Of a DNA stretch of 64,000 nucleotides, positions 8,655 through 18,639 are shown one piece after another. A program made the translations under genes and the position numbers. How positions within the stretch are numbered: position 1 is the stretch's first letter; each line of letters opens with the position of its first letter. The stretch covers positions 62,001-126,000 of the forward strand of contig NZ_JBFCVL010000003.1 of the NCBI RefSeq assembly GCF_040712075.1, read 5' to 3'. The notes beneath the pieces were generated by a model. The model was not told the origin of the DNA, did not search any database, and saw only the letters and a program-made list of their open reading frames with translations. Source of the stretch: Fodinicurvata sp. EGI_FJ10296 (GTDB lineage Bacteria; Pseudomonadota; Alphaproteobacteria; DSM-16000; Inquilinaceae).

Positions 8655-9337
8655 GTGACACCTATAACTGTGCTGGAACTGTGCTGGCCTACAAGATAAA
8701 AAGCTAATTATTGTATGTTTATGTTCACGGATTTTGTAGATACAGAATCCAAGTATAGATTTAATGACAACGATTGCAAAGAAATACAAAATTCATAATA
8801 AAATATATAATATTTTAAATTTATTTACTGTATAATAAATTGAATTAGAAATTATGTTTCTAAATTTCTGTTATTATAAACGAGCCAACCTCCTTTTCAG
8901 GATCGGTTTTTGCTGTACGCGCAAGTTCGCATCCTGAAAGTATATCCCTAATTCTTTATATTGCATTGTGATTATTTTGTGACTGAAAGTAGCTATAATA
9001 TAATATATATAAAAAGGCTTCCTATCCAGGCAATTCCCAGAGGGCTGCGAGTCCGGTCGCGCGAATCGTGGGATTCTCGCCCGGATGAGGACATGTCCGA
9101 TAGCGCTTGCGACTCGGAGGCCCGGGGTTACGACCTCTTTCAATCAGGCCGAACCAGCGTTTCCTTACCAGATCACGCCCAATTTCTTCGATACCAGACC
9201 TTGACCCAACTTAAATACCGGCTTCAGAAAGAATTCATAATATCCTATGTTACGGGCCGGGCCACGTCGGACCGCCGATCAGATGTGCAGCACCCCACTG
9301 CAGCTGCTCCCGACCGACCCGCCCCCGAAACGGCCGC
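8655..9337. other. Gene-free region with strongly AT-rich stretch
   Basis: About 680 bp without a convincing gene. Bases from about 8690 to 9020 are extremely AT-rich, with long A/T runs in sharp contrast to the GC-rich surroundings. Short frames on both strands (for example minus 8874-9143 and plus 9099-9434) have no family resemblance and poor codon bias. The region probably holds the promoter for the leftward operon starting at 8654 and may be the scar of a transfer event; dksA ends at 9338. Confidence 0.6.
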
Positions 9338-9688
9338 TCACTCGCCGCCCGAGGCGCATTTGATGCAGGTGGGGATGGTGGGATCGACGGCGAGGCGTTT
9401 GGGGGCGATCTCTTCGTCGCAGACCGTGCAATAGCCATAGTCGCCCTTGTCGATCCGGGCGATGGCGGCCTGGACGCGCTGCACATCCACGTTGCGCGCA
9501 TTCTCTGACGCCAGTGCCATGGCCTGCTGCTGCATGGCGTCCATACGCGACAGCCGGCCGACGGTCGTCTGATCGAGTTCGACCGGCTTGCGGTTGGCAG
9601 CCGTGTCGGTGCTGGCCGTCTTGAGCGTCTTCAGCCGTTCGACCAGGGATTGGCGCAGTGCTTTCAGTTCGTCGTCGCTCAGGGCCAT
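9338..9688 (-). CDS. DksA/TraR-type C4 zinc finger protein
   Basis: 116 aa. The N-terminal two thirds form a predicted helical hairpin (MALSDDELKALRQSLVERL onward) and the C-terminus holds the four-cysteine zinc finger CTVCDEE and CIKC, separated as in DksA/TraR. Members bind in the RNA polymerase secondary channel and tune transcription, often with ppGpp. It is shorter than E. coli DksA (151 aa), and matches the many short paralogues in alphaproteobacteria; the acidic tip typical of DksA is not obvious, so it may be a paralogue rather than the main DksA. It lies downstream of the gcv operon in the same orientation, 123 bp from gcvPB, with a terminator-like hairpin between, so it is probably separately transcribed. 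Confidence 0.9.
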   Translation of the reverse strand: MALSDDELKALRQSLVERLKTLKTASTDTAANRKPVELDQTTVGRLSRMDAMQQQAMALASENARNVDVQRVQAAIARIDKGDYGYCTVCDEEIAPKRLAVDPTIPTCIKCASGGE

Positions 9689-9731
9689 CTCTCGTCCGCT
9701 CCGTCTCGGAATTCCCTGAGTCTGACGAAGA

Positions 9732-9777
9732 AAGGGCGCAAGGAAAAGAGGGAAGTTCCCCCGCTCCTCGCGCCCTT
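9732..9777 (-). terminator. Terminator-like hairpin after gcvPB
   Basis: An 8-bp perfect inverted repeat (AAGGGCGC at 9732-9739 and GCGCCCTT at 9770-9777) with a purine/pyrimidine-biased loop, 35 bp past the gcvPB stop. Read on the minus strand the stem is followed by TTTCTTCG, a weak U tract. The large loop and short U tract make it a moderate candidate. Confidence 0.4.
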
Positions 9778-9811
9778 GCAGTCCGGTAGGTCTGTCGCTG
9801 GTTGGTGCGGC

Positions 9812-11395
9812 CTATTCGGCGGCGTTGCGCAGCGCCTCGTCCTCTGTCCAGCGCAGGATCGGCTTGCGGGCCGCGGCCGTTTCGTCCAGCCTGCGCAGCG
9901 GGGCGTAATACGGCGCCCCGGCGAAATACGCCTTGTCGCCGGCCTTCGCCCGCTCGGCCAGATAGTTGAGCGTGTCGACGAACTGGTCCAGCGTCTCCTT
10001 GCTTTCGCTCTCCGTCGGCTCGATCAGCATGGCGCCGTGGACGACCAGCGGGAAATACACCGTCATCGGGTGGAATCCCTCGTCCAGCATCGCCTTGGCG
10101 AAATCCAGCGTGGTGATGCCGGTGCCCTTCAGGAAGCGGTCGTCGAACAGGGCCTCGTGCATGCACGGCCCGGCGAACGACGGCGTCATGGTGCGCGACA
10201 GCCCTTTCATGATGTAGTTGGCGCTGAGCACCGCATCTTCCGATGCCTGGCGCAGGCCGTCGATGCCATGGCTGAGCATATAGGACAGCGCCCGGACGAA
10301 CATGCCCATCTGGCCGTGGAAGCCCTTGAGCCGGCCAAAGCTGTTCTTCGTCTCGCCCTCGGCCGATTCCACCAGATCATAGACATCGCCCTTGCGGGTC
10401 ACGACCGGGTACGGCGCGAACGGGGCCAGCGCCTCGGACAGCACCACCGGACCGGAACCCGGACCGCCGCCGCCATGAGGCGTGGAGAAGGTCTTGTGCA
10501 GGTTGATGTGCATCGCGTCGATGCCCAGATCGCCCGGCCGGACCTTGCCGACGATGGCGTTGAAATTCGCCCCGTCGCAATAGAAGAACGCCCCGACCTC
10601 GTGCACCGCCTCGGCGATGCGGGCGATGTCGCGCTCGAACAATCCGCAGGTGTTCGGATTGGTCAGCATGATCGCGGCAACGTCGCTGTCCAGCATTTTG
10701 GTCAGCGCCTTCAGATCGACCCGGCCGGTCTTGTCGACCGGGATCGTGTCGACCTTGTAGCCGAGCGACGCGGCGGTCGCCGGATTGGTGCCATGGGCAC
10801 TTTCCGGCACCAGAACCCGCGTCCGGCTTTCGCCGCGATGCTCGATCGCCGAGCGGATGGCCATCATGCCGCACAATTCGCCATGCGCGCCGGCGCCCGG
10901 CGTCATCGCCACGGCCGGCATGTTGGTCAGCGCCTTGAGCCATTCGGCCAGATCGTCGATCAGGGCCAGCGCGCCCTGCACGGTCTCGATCGGCTGCATG
11001 GGGTGGATGTCGGCAAGCCCCGGCAGCCGCGCGACCTTTTCGTTCAGGCGCGGGTTATGCTTCATCGTGCACGAGCCGAGATTGTACATCGTGCTGTCGA
11101 TGCCGATGTTCTTCTGGCTCAGACGGGTGAAGTGACGCACGACCTCGGGCTCGGTCAGGCCCGGCAGGCCGACCGATTTCCGTTGCGCAACGCCGCCCAG
11201 TCGCGGTTTGCCGACGTCTGGCAGGTCGGGCAGGTCGACGCCAGTCGATCCAGGGCTGTCCTGTTCGAAGATCAGCGATTCCTGCAGCATCAGCGCCCGG
11301 TTGCCGGTATAGGTGCCGGCAATGCCGCCGAAGCGGTCGCCTTCCGGCCCGTCGACGGGAGCCGTCGGCCGGCCCTGCTTGTTCATGCCGGTCAT
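9812..11395 (-). CDS. gcvPB: Glycine dehydrogenase (decarboxylating) subunit 2
   Basis: 527-aa beta half of the split P-protein of the glycine cleavage system, which decarboxylates glycine and passes the aminomethyl group to lipoylated GcvH. The PLP-binding lysine is in [19 protein letters not shown] (about Lys301), and other family signatures are [13 protein letters not shown] near residue 95, [15 protein letters not shown] and [11 protein letters not shown]. The start is the ATG at 11393-11395, overlapping the gcvPA stop by 4 bp (ATGA), so the two subunits are translationally coupled. Length agrees with bacterial GcvPB (480-530 aa). It is the last gene of the operon that begins at the glycine riboswitch. 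Confidence 0.97.
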   Translation of the reverse strand: MTGMNKQGRPTAPVDGPEGDRFGGIAGTYTGNRALMLQESLIFEQDSPGSTGVDLPDLPDVGKPRLGGVAQRKSVGLPGLTEPEVVRHFTRLSQKNIGIDSTMYNLGSCTMKHNPRLNEKVARLPGLADIHPMQPIETVQGALALIDDLAEWLKALTNMPAVAMTPGAGAHGELCGMMAIRSAIEHRGESRTRVLVPESAHGTNPATAASLGYKVDTIPVDKTGRVDLKALTKMLDSDVAAIMLTNPNTCGLFERDIARIAEAVHEVGAFFYCDGANFNAIVGKVRPGDLGIDAMHINLHKTFSTPHGGGGPGSGPVVLSEALAPFAPYPVVTRKGDVYDLVESAEGETKNSFGRLKGFHGQMGMFVRALSYMLSHGIDGLRQASEDAVLSANYIMKGLSRTMTPSFAGPCMHEALFDDRFLKGTGITTLDFAKAMLDEGFHPMTVYFPLVVHGAMLIEPTESESKETLDQFVDTLNYLAERAKAGDKAYFAGAPYYAPLRRLDETAAARKPILRWTEDEALRNAAE

Positions 11396-12741
11396 TGCAG
11401 TTCCTCCTTGAGGCCGTCGATCAGCGCGTCCATATCGGCGTCCGTCGTCATCTCGGTCACGGTAACCAGCAGGTCGCCGGACAACTCGGCGCGGTCCGGA
11501 TAGAACCGGCTGACGGGAACGCCGGCCAGGACGCGGCGCTTGGCGAGGCTGTCGACAATGCCGGCGGCCGGTTTCGGCAGCCTGACGGTGACCTCGTTGA
11601 AGAAGCCCCGGTTCAGCACCTTGACGCCCTTCAGTTCGGCCAGCCGGTCGACCAGCTGGATCGTGCGGGCATGGTTGAGCTCGGCCAGCTTCAGCAGTCC
11701 GGCCTCGCCCAGCAGGCTGAGATGAACGGTGAACGCCAGCGCGCACAGGCCGCTGTTGGTGCAGATGTTCGACGTCGCCTTTTCGCGGCGGATATGCTGC
11801 TCGCGGGTCGACAGGGTCAGCACGAAACCGCGATTACCCTCTGCGTCGGTCGCCTGACCGCAGAGCCGGCCCGGCATCTGACGCACGAATTTCTGGCGTG
11901 TCGCGAACAGGCCGACATGCGGCCCGCCGAAGTTCAGCGAATTGCCGATCGACTGGCCCTCGGCGACGACGATATCGGCGCCCATATCACCCGGCGGCGT
12001 CAGCAGGCCCAGCGACATGACCTCGGTCACCGCGACGATCAGCAGCGCGCCCTTGGCGTGGCAGGCCTCGGCCAGCGCCGTCAGGTCGCTCGGATGGCCG
12101 AACAGGTCCGGTGTCTGAACAACGACGCATGACGTCTTGTCGTCGATGCGGTCGGCCAGATCCTCGACGTTCTCCGGATCCGGCGGGCATTCGACCAGAT
12201 CGAAGCCGATGAACCGGGCCAGAGTGCGGGTCGTCTCGGCGTAATGCGGATGCAGGCCGCCGCTCATCACCGCACGGCTGCGCCGGGTCAGGCGATTGGC
12301 CATCAGCACGGCTTCGGCGCAGGCCGTCGCGCCGTCATACATCGAGGCGTTGGCCACATCCATACCGGTCAGCAAGGCAACCTGCGTCTGGAATTCGAAC
12401 AGATACTGCAGGGTGCCCTGGCTGACCTCGGGCTGATACGGCGTGTACGAGGTCAGGAACTCGCCGCGCTGGATGATATAGTCGACCGTCGCCGGCACAT
12501 GGTGGCGATAGGCCCCGGCGCCCAGAAAGAACGCCGCATCGCCGGCCGGTGTGTTCCGCCCGGCATAGTCGGCAAACAGGCGCTCGACTTCCAGCTCGCC
12601 CTTGTGGGTCGGCAGGCCGTCGATGCGATCCTTGAGCAACAGGTCGGCGGGCACGTCGCGAAACAGGTCGTCCACGGTGCCGGCGCCGATGCTATCGAGC
12701 ATCGATGACCGGTCCTGGTCGGTGAGCGGCAGATAACGCAT
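11392..12741 (-). CDS. gcvPA: Glycine dehydrogenase (decarboxylating) subunit 1
   Basis: 449-aa alpha half of the split P-protein. Typical blocks are seen in order: [50 protein letters not shown], and [20 protein letters not shown] followed by [19 protein letters not shown]. It lacks its own PLP lysine, as expected for the alpha half. The start is the ATG at 12739-12741, sharing one base with the gcvH stop (TGATG); a TTG one codon upstream is possible but less likely. A split P-protein is normal for many alphaproteobacteria, whereas others have a single fused gcvP. Confidence 0.97.
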   Translation of the reverse strand: MRYLPLTDQDRSSMLDSIGAGTVDDLFRDVPADLLLKDRIDGLPTHKGELEVERLFADYAGRNTPAGDAAFFLGAGAYRHHVPATVDYIIQRGEFLTSYTPYQPEVSQGTLQYLFEFQTQVALLTGMDVANASMYDGATACAEAVLMANRLTRRSRAVMSGGLHPHYAETTRTLARFIGFDLVECPPDPENVEDLADRIDDKTSCVVVQTPDLFGHPSDLTALAEACHAKGALLIVAVTEVMSLGLLTPPGDMGADIVVAEGQSIGNSLNFGGPHVGLFATRQKFVRQMPGRLCGQATDAEGNRGFVLTLSTREQHIRREKATSNICTNSGLCALAFTVHLSLLGEAGLLKLAELNHARTIQLVDRLAELKGVKVLNRGFFNEVTVRLPKPAAGIVDSLAKRRVLAGVPVSRFYPDRAELSGDLLVTVTEMTTDADMDALIDGLKEELQ

Positions 12742-13118
12742 CAATCAAGCCCCTCCACAAAGGCTTCATAGGCTTTCTCGTCCATCAGTCCGTCGAGCGC
12801 GCCGGTATCGGCGATCTTTATCTTCATGAACCAGCCGGCCCCGGTCGGGTCGGAGTTCACTGTCGACGGATCGTCGGCAAGCGCGTCGTTGGCTTCGGTC
12901 ACTTCGCCGGCAACCGGCATATAGATCTCGCTGGCGGCTTTCACGCTCTCGACCACGGCCACCTCGGCGCCCTTGTCCAGGGACTTGCCGACTTCGGGCA
13001 GTTCAACGAATACGACGTCGCCCAATTGCTGCTGGGCAAAGTCCGTGATGCCCACCGTGCCGATGTCGCCGTCGACGCTGACCCATTCATGGTCTTCAGT
13101 GAAATATGTCTTGCTCAT
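12741..13118 (-). CDS. gcvH: Glycine cleavage system H protein
   Basis: 125-aa lipoyl-carrier protein that shuttles the aminomethyl intermediate between the P, T and L proteins. The lipoylation site is Lys60 in [12 protein letters not shown], and the family opening [12 protein letters not shown] is present at residues 7-18. The length is standard. It lies 55 bp after gcvT and overlaps the start of gcvPA by one base. The small gap to gcvT contains a 7-bp inverted repeat at 13149-13168 (CTCTCCA and TGGAGAG), which might be an RNA-processing or stability element; its T-run lies on the opposite strand, so it is not a terminator for this operon. Confidence 0.97.
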   Translation of the reverse strand: MSKTYFTEDHEWVSVDGDIGTVGITDFAQQQLGDVVFVELPEVGKSLDKGAEVAVVESVKAASEIYMPVAGEVTEANDALADDPSTVNSDPTGAGWFMKIKIADTGALDGLMDEKAYEAFVEGLD

Positions 13119-13173
13119 GGCTCAACCCTCTCCTGGTCGTTATTGGGCCTCTCCATTTGGCTGGAGAGAGTTT

Positions 13174-14331
13174 TCATGTTTTGGATCCCGCAGCACTGCG
13201 GAAGTAATTCTGGGGTACGAAGGGCAGCGCCGCGATGGTCGCTGGCACGGTCTTGCCGCGCACGACCAGCCCGATCCTGGTGCCGGGGGCGTCATGGCCG
13301 GCCGCGACATAGCCCATCGCCACCGGCGCCTGAACCGTCGGCCCGAATCCGCCAGAGGTCACGCGGCCGATCTCCGCTCCGTTCTCGTCGACGATGACAG
13401 CGCCTTCCCGGGCCGGGGCGCGACCTTCGGGCCTGATGCCGACGCGCCGCCGGGGGGCGCCGTCGCGCAATTGCTGCTGAATGACACTCGCGCCAGGGAA
13501 TCCCCCCTCTTCGCGCCGCCGCTTGCCGATCGACCACGCGAGATCGGCTTCGATCGGTGTCGTCGTGGTATCGATGTCGTGACCGTACAGGCACAGCCCG
13601 GCCTCGAGCCGAAGGCTGTCGCGGGCGCCGAGGCCGATCGGCTCGACTTCCGGCTGGTCGAGCAGGCGTTCGGCAATGCCGGCTGCCTTGTCCGACGGCA
13701 CCGACAGCTCGTACCCGTCCTCGCCGGTATAGCCACACCGGCTGATCAGCACCTCGACACCGTCAAAGGCCGAATCCCGGCACGACATGAACGGCATTTG
13801 CGCCACGGCGTCACCCTCGGCGCTGCCGATCAGGCGCGACAGCACCGCCGCCGCCTGCGGCCCCTGCAGCGCCAGCAGGCCGCGGTCGAGCACCTCGACC
13901 TCGTGCCCCGCCGGCAACCCGCTGCGGATATGCGCGATGTCGTCGTCCTTGCACGCGGCATTGACGACCAGGAACAGATGGTCGGCCCGGCGGGTCACCA
14001 TCAGATCGTCCAGAATGCCGCCCTTGACGTTGGTCAGCTGGGTATAGCGCATTCGATCGGTCTTCAGCCCGGCGATGTTCCCGGGCACCAGCGTCTCGAT
14101 CGCCGCCTCCGGATCCGGGCCGCGCAGGATCGCCTGACCCATATGCGACACATCGAACAGCCCGGCCGCGTTGCGGGTCTGGGCGTGCTCCTTCATGATG
14201 CCGGCGGGGAACTGCACCGGCATCTCATAGCCGGCGAAGGGAACCATCCGGGCGCCGTGCGCACGGTGCAAGGCATTCAGCGGGGTCGCTTTAAGGGCGT
14301 CGGTATTGTCGGTGGTGGTCGGGTCGGTCAT
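13174..14331 (-). CDS. gcvT: Aminomethyltransferase (glycine cleavage T protein)
   Basis: 385 aa. Transfers the methylene group from GcvH to tetrahydrofolate, releasing ammonia. Signatures: LHRAHGARMVPFAGYEMPVQ at residues 20-39, GLFDVSHMGQ, and DGYELSVP with RCGYTGE in the folate-binding region; the C-terminal beta-barrel ends with FVPQNYFRSA. First gene of the gcvT-gcvH-gcvPA-gcvPB operon; its start lies about 60 bp after the glycine riboswitch. The N-terminal Thr/Asp-rich tail of about 13 residues is an ordinary extension. The lpd partner is not in the window and is usually shared with other 2-oxoacid complexes. Confidence 0.97.
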   Translation of the reverse strand: MTDPTTTDNTDALKATPLNALHRAHGARMVPFAGYEMPVQFPAGIMKEHAQTRNAAGLFDVSHMGQAILRGPDPEAAIETLVPGNIAGLKTDRMRYTQLTNVKGGILDDLMVTRRADHLFLVVNAACKDDDIAHIRSGLPAGHEVEVLDRGLLALQGPQAAAVLSRLIGSAEGDAVAQMPFMSCRDSAFDGVEVLISRCGYTGEDGYELSVPSDKAAGIAERLLDQPEVEPIGLGARDSLRLEAGLCLYGHDIDTTTTPIEADLAWSIGKRRREEGGFPGASVIQQQLRDGAPRRRVGIRPEGRAPAREGAVIVDENGAEIGRVTSGGFGPTVQAPVAMGYVAAGHDAPGTRIGLVVRGKTVPATIAALPFVPQNYFRSAAGSKT

Positions 14332-14394
14332 CGTCTCGTCCTCGGACAGGGCCAGTTATCGACGGTGCCGCCACTGCGGTTCCATCCTAACGCC

Positions 14395-14600
14395 CCACTC
14401 TGTCCGAGACCTGAGAGATTCACGCGAGCCGCAAAAAGCGTCCGCCGCTTACTCCTTCGGTGGGATGAACCGACTTCCCGGCGCATCCGCTTTCCAGAGT
14501 GCCATACATGTCCCTGGCGGTCCGTTGGCCTGAGAGTTTCCGGGGCGGTTGCTCCTTCGGCGTCGACCGGCAATCGGGCAGGTCGAACTCTCCCGCCAGG
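14395..14600 (-). promoter_or_regulatory. Tandem glycine riboswitch upstream of gcvT
   Basis: Read on the minus strand, two glycine aptamers occur in tandem. The first starts with GGCGGGAGAG (about 14600), has the conserved CCGAAGGAGCAA and closes with AAACTCTCAGGCCAACGGAC (about 14517-14536). The second has ACCGAAGGAGTAAGC and closes with AATCTCTCAGGTCTCGGACA near 14402. Both carry the CCGAAGG and CTCTCAGG signatures of the glycine riboswitch. In most bacteria it is an ON switch that turns on glycine cleavage when glycine is plentiful. The 3' end is about 65 bp before the gcvT start, where the expression platform should lie. Confidence 0.95.
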
Positions 14601-14620
14601 GCCTTGGCTATGGGCCATAG

Positions 14621-15114
14621 CATAAGGGTGGCAGCGTCGATGTCAACCGAATGCGGGCGCACGGTCCGCAGCACGGTGTATGACCGGCTTTCGCAGCCTC
14701 AATGTCTCCGGTTTGCGGAGCGGCCTCAGGTCGGCTGAATTGAAGGTCCTTTCGATGGATACAGTAGCTGGGTGCGACGCGGTGAACATAAGAACTCCGG
14801 TGTACGGAAAAATCATTCATAACTTGTATTGTTGATTGATGGGTTATCAGGCTCACTACACCATTCGTGCTGCCATGGCGGTCGACAACGAACTCGGGGT
14901 TCCTGCCTTGGGCGGCCATAGCGCCCTGGCCGAGAGGCATTAGTTCGGAGTGTAAGTAATCCAGGAAAAAATATATCTTGGAGCAAATTTCTATTTATAG
15001 TAGTGATATACCACGGTCTGCCGCAGCCGGTGATTGACGAGCAGCGTGGCCGTTGAACCAGCCGCCACCCTTGTTCATCACCGTCAAACCCGCCACGGAC
15101 ACGAGACAAGCAAG
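14621..15114. other. Intergenic region between gcv leader and chemoreceptor, no gene seen
   Basis: Nearly 500 bp separating the divergent gcv leader and the chemoreceptor gene. Short open frames on the minus strand (14608-14940, 14813-15109) show no family similarity and have atypical codon use. Bases around 14800-15010 are AT-rich relative to the genome and probably contain the promoter of the chemoreceptor gene; the gcv promoter should lie just right of 14600. Confidence 0.6.
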
Positions 15115-16815
15115 ATGCTGAACAGGCTCAAGGTCTCACAGAAGGTACTGATTGCGCCGTTGGCGGTTCTGATCGTTCTCCTTGCTTTCGCGACTCTGGC
15201 CTTTATCACCGTGCGCGGGCAACTGGCGACGACCAACCGCCTCGTCGACGAAACCCATGCCGCCAGCCTGGCCGCGGAGAATCTGGTCACCATCGTCTCC
15301 GACGCTCACGCCGACATCATGCGGCTCATGGTCTGGAACCGTATGGACAGGCCGCAGGAGGATCTGGATGGCCTGATGGCGTCCATCACGACGGCGATGG
15401 AAGACCTTCCTGCCGCCCATGTCGCGGTGAACGACGTGGCGGGTTCGGCGCACCGGACGGCGCTGGCCGATATGGAACCCCTCATTGCCGATTTCCGTTC
15501 CGTTGGCGGGAATGCGGCCACTATGGCCCTGGTCAACCCGGCGCTTGCAGCGGCCGTGGTGACGGGTGCCACCGAACGCTATACCGAGCTGCGTGGCGAG
15601 ATCGATGCGTTGCTGGCCGAACTCGCCGTCGAATCCGAAGCGACGACCGCCATGGCCGAGCAGCGCGCAACACAGATGCAGCTGCTTCTGGCCGCCTGTA
15701 TCGTCATCGCGGTGTTCGGTTCGGCGATCGTGACGATCACCATCGGCCGCCATATCACCAACGGCCTGAGGTCCGCGGTGGCGGCCATCGATGCGCTGGC
15801 CGACGGCGACCTCGACGCTCCCATCCCCAACGCCGATCGTCCGGATGAATTGGGCGACATCAGCCGCGGGCTCGTCATCTTCCGCCGAAAACTGCGCGAG
15901 CGAACCGAGCGGGAGGCCAACGACCGACGCCGACAGGAGGCAGACGCCCAATCGGTGCTCCTTGGCGATCTTGCGGACACGTTCGAATCGAGCGTCACCC
16001 ATGTGACCGAAACCCTGGCTTCCAGTGCGACCGAACTCGGACAGGCAGCGGACAACATGTCCGCCATGGCCGGGCGGTCATCGACGGGCGCGCGAGATGT
16101 GATGTCGGCAACCGAATCCGCCGCGGAAGAAGCCGATCACATCCGTGGCGGCGTTTCCGACCTGAACGACGCCACGCGGGCCATTCTGGACCGGGCCACC
16201 GAATCGACGACCGTGGTCTCTCGCGCCGTCAACCGCGCCGAGGACACGAATGCGACGCTTGCAGACCTGTCCGAAGCAGCGCAACGAATCGGCGACGTCA
16301 TCAAGCTGATCACCGAGATTGCGGAACAGACCAACCTGCTTGCGCTGAACGCCACGATCGAAGCCGCGCGCGCCGGTGAAGCGGGGCGCGGGTTCGCGGT
16401 CGTCGCCCAGGAAGTCAAATCGCTCGCCAGCCAGACGGCCGAGGCGACCGACGATATCCGCCGCCAGATCCAGGGCATCCAGTCCGCGACCGCCGACTCC
16501 GTCGCGGCCATCAAGGGTGTGACCGCCGTCATCGGAGAAATCAGCGCCGGGACCGATGCGATCAGGACATCCGCTGAGCAGCAGAACGACACGACCGACC
16601 GCATGACGGACGCGGTGGGACGCGTTGCGGATTCCACGGCCCGCGCCGTGGAAGAAATGCGCGCGGTCATGTCGGCTGTGGAGGAGACGAGCGAGATTGC
16701 GGGCCATGTGCAGCAGGCGTCTCGCCATCTCAGCCAGGAAACGGAAACCCTTTCCGCCGAATCGCGCCAGTTCATCGACGGAATACGCCAGCAGAAATCC
16801 GGCACAACGTCCTAG
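15115..16815 (+). CDS. Methyl-accepting chemotaxis protein
   Basis: 566-aa transmembrane chemoreceptor. Architecture: cytoplasmic tip, membrane helix 1 at residues 11-33, a periplasmic four-helix-type sensor of about 155 residues, membrane helix 2 at about 188-210, a HAMP domain at about 211-265 ([20 protein letters not shown]), then a long coiled-coil signalling domain. The highly conserved hairpin tip [20 protein letters not shown] lies at 401-420, followed by [15 protein letters not shown]. There is no obvious C-terminal CheR-binding pentapeptide. The start is the ATG at 15115 ([11 protein letters not shown]), because upstream codons are non-coding in character. No che genes are adjacent; the fused CheB-CheR kinase 11 kb away is a different kind of system. 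Ligand unknown. Confidence 0.95.
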   Translation: MLNRLKVSQKVLIAPLAVLIVLLAFATLAFITVRGQLATTNRLVDETHAASLAAENLVTIVSDAHADIMRLMVWNRMDRPQEDLDGLMASITTAMEDLPAAHVAVNDVAGSAHRTALADMEPLIADFRSVGGNAATMALVNPALAAAVVTGATERYTELRGEIDALLAELAVESEATTAMAEQRATQMQLLLAACIVIAVFGSAIVTITIGRHITNGLRSAVAAIDALADGDLDAPIPNADRPDELGDISRGLVIFRRKLRERTEREANDRRRQEADAQSVLLGDLADTFESSVTHVTETLASSATELGQAADNMSAMAGRSSTGARDVMSATESAAEEADHIRGGVSDLNDATRAILDRATESTTVVSRAVNRAEDTNATLADLSEAAQRIGDVIKLITEIAEQTNLLALNATIEAARAGEAGRGFAVVAQEVKSLASQTAEATDDIRRQIQGIQSATADSVAAIKGVTAVIGEISAGTDAIRTSAEQQNDTTDRMTDAVGRVADSTARAVEEMRAVMSAVEETSEIAGHVQQASRHLSQETETLSAESRQFIDGIRQQKSGTTS

Positions 16816-17028
16816 CCCGCTGCCAGACTACGATTTCAACGGCCTGGAGGTTTCCGGCCACTGTCCGCACAGGCACCCTTTCGGCAGGGCTCCACTTTCG
16901 TTGGAATGGGACTCGATGTCTGAAAGAGAAGTCGTGCTGGCAAAGGATCGATGCAGGTTATACACCTGCGCTTCGAGCCGACCGCCGCACCTCTCACCTG
17001 TCGAATCATCTGTCGGGGCGCCATCACG

Positions 17029-18639
17029 ATGAAACCTTTACCCGGCACCCGCAAATGTATGGCCCGATCCGCGGCCATTGCGATGCCGGTGGCAGTGCTT
17101 GCCTCCATTAGCGGTCCGGTAAAAGCCGATCGGGAGATCGGGGATATACCGGCTCCCGCCGTATCGATCGAAATTGGCAGCCTTGCCGGGCAGTGGTCAG
17201 GCGAACCCGTGACGGTCGCCGTCACCACGACCGGCGCCACGGCGTTCGATTCCGTCGTCCGGGGGTGCCCCGGCTGGGGAACGGAGCCCGGGAACACCGC
17301 CGGCGCCGGTCTCGGTGTGGAACTGGGAAGCGTCATCGGCGATCTCTTCATCCAGTTCGAGGGCGAGAACACTGTCGCCGCCATCGTCGAGGGACCGGAC
17401 GGTGTCCATCACTGCGTGACCCCCGACGATGACGGACTTCTGACCCACCATTTCCCCGATGCGGGCATCGGCCGGCTGCGTGTCTGGCCGGCGGGCGTCG
17501 AGCGGGGTGAAACGATCAGCACCCGCGTCATTCTCTCCAGCCGCCATCTGCGCGACCGCGATCTGCATCCGGTTTCGATGGACGATACCGCCCCGCCGCG
17601 ACAGGGCGCGTTGTCCCTGGATGCCGGGCGTCACGGCGTGCGACAGCACCTTGCAACCGGCCCCATACAGGCAACGGAACCCGCATTCGCCGTCGCCGCC
17701 GACTGCGCTGGTCACGTGAACTTCGATGCACCGGATGCCCTGTTGAACGTCACCGACCAGGAACACACACTCAGTGTCTTTGCGGAAAGCGTCGTCGATC
17801 TGGTTCTCATGATTCAGGATCCGTCCGGTGATTGGCACTGCAATGACGACATCCATGGCTTCAACCCGGCGGTGACTCTTTCGCCCGCCCCTGCGGGAAC
17901 CTATCGAATTCAGGTCGGCGCCTATGAGCGCGACCGCACTGGTTCCTACGAGCTCTTCGCAAGCCGCGGCGACCCGCAATGGACATACTCGTCAGCCTTT
18001 GCCGACCCCGGCGGATGGCTGGATGGGGAACTTGGTTCCCAAACATTGCCAGCGGGCGGACGGCTGAGTCTCAATGGTCCTGACAGCGGTCACACAGACG
18101 CCGATCGCCTGCCTCTCCGATTGACCGCTCGCGGCACACCCGCAGAAGATTTTCGAGCGGACTGCCGGGGCTACATGGATTTCAGCCGCCCGGACGCCAT
18201 CCTGACAGTCGCACGCCGGGAACGGCACGTGACCATCTATGCCGCCTCGCAGGCCGACACCGCCATGCTGGTCCGAACGCCGGGCGGCAGGATCCTGTGC
18301 AATGACGATTTCGATGGCTTGAACCCGGCAATCGTCATGCGGGATGTCGGTCCGGGCGACTACATGATCTGGGTCGGCACCTATGACGGCTTTGGCGCCG
18401 AAGCCACGGTCGGTGTCACACGCACAACGCCCGATTGGACGGAAGTGCAGCAGGCCGGGATCGGCTCCGGCATAGCTCCCGGCCAATCAGTCGCAAATCA
18501 ACCGACTCTGGCCATAGGCCGTCGTTTGACCCAGATCAGCGCCCGAGTCAGCGATAGTCGAAGATACGGCATTGCTCCATCGGCGACCCCGGCCGCAAAC
18601 GCCCGCCCAAGCGGCGAATTACAGCACAGGCGGCATTGA
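17029..18639 (+). CDS. Secreted protein with repeated PPC-like domains
   Basis: 536 aa. The N-terminus has a basic start and a hydrophobic segment ending SISGPVKADRE, a probable signal peptide cut near residue 33, giving periplasmic or extracellular location. Three similar beta-sandwich units follow, resembling bacterial pre-peptidase C-terminal (PPC) domains: unit 1 from about residue 80 (GCPGWGTEPGN, IVEGPDGVHHCV), unit 2 from 224 (DCAGHVNFDAPDALLNV, WHCNDDIHGFNP, AGTYRIQVGAYE), unit 3 from 377 (DCRGYMDFSRPDAILTV, ILCNDDFDGLNP, GDYMIWVGTYD). Paired cysteines in each unit could form a disulfide, and CNDD..G.NP may bind a metal. No catalytic domain is present, so this is a binding or structural protein. 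Its 3' end overlaps the convergent flavin oxidase gene by 92 bp. Earlier in-frame starts exist (16951) but lack signal-peptide logic. Confidence 0.75.
   Translation: MKPLPGTRKCMARSAAIAMPVAVLASISGPVKADREIGDIPAPAVSIEIGSLAGQWSGEPVTVAVTTTGATAFDSVVRGCPGWGTEPGNTAGAGLGVELGSVIGDLFIQFEGENTVAAIVEGPDGVHHCVTPDDDGLLTHHFPDAGIGRLRVWPAGVERGETISTRVILSSRHLRDRDLHPVSMDDTAPPRQGALSLDAGRHGVRQHLATGPIQATEPAFAVAADCAGHVNFDAPDALLNVTDQEHTLSVFAESVVDLVLMIQDPSGDWHCNDDIHGFNPAVTLSPAPAGTYRIQVGAYERDRTGSYELFASRGDPQWTYSSAFADPGGWLDGELGSQTLPAGGRLSLNGPDSGHTDADRLPLRLTARGTPAEDFRADCRGYMDFSRPDAILTVARRERHVTIYAASQADTAMLVRTPGGRILCNDDFDGLNPAIVMRDVGPGDYMIWVGTYDGFGAEATVGVTRTTPDWTEVQQAGIGSGIAPGQSVANQPTLAIGRRLTQISARVSDSRRYGIAPSATPAANARPSGELQHRRH

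Noticed and set aside
8874-9143. Minus-strand 89-residue frame in the AT-rich region
   Set aside because: Composition reflects local AT content; no conserved motif or ribosome binding site.
8961-9434. Plus-strand frame that runs into dksA
   Set aside because: Overlaps the dksA zinc finger convergently and has no family resemblance or coding-like composition.
9650-11503. Plus-strand 617-residue frame opposite gcvPB
   Set aside because: Shadow of gcvPB; His/Arg/Gly-rich and without domain features.
13149-13168. Inverted repeat between gcvT and gcvH as a terminator
   Set aside because: The T-run is on the plus strand while the operon is on the minus strand, and downstream genes must be transcribed.
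12973-14625. Plus-strand 550-residue frame covering gcvH, gcvT and the riboswitch
   Set aside because: It would read through the riboswitch and both gcv genes antisense; no domain.
14813-15109. Minus-strand 98-residue frame before the chemoreceptor
   Set aside because: Low coding quality, overlaps the promoter region, no homology signature.
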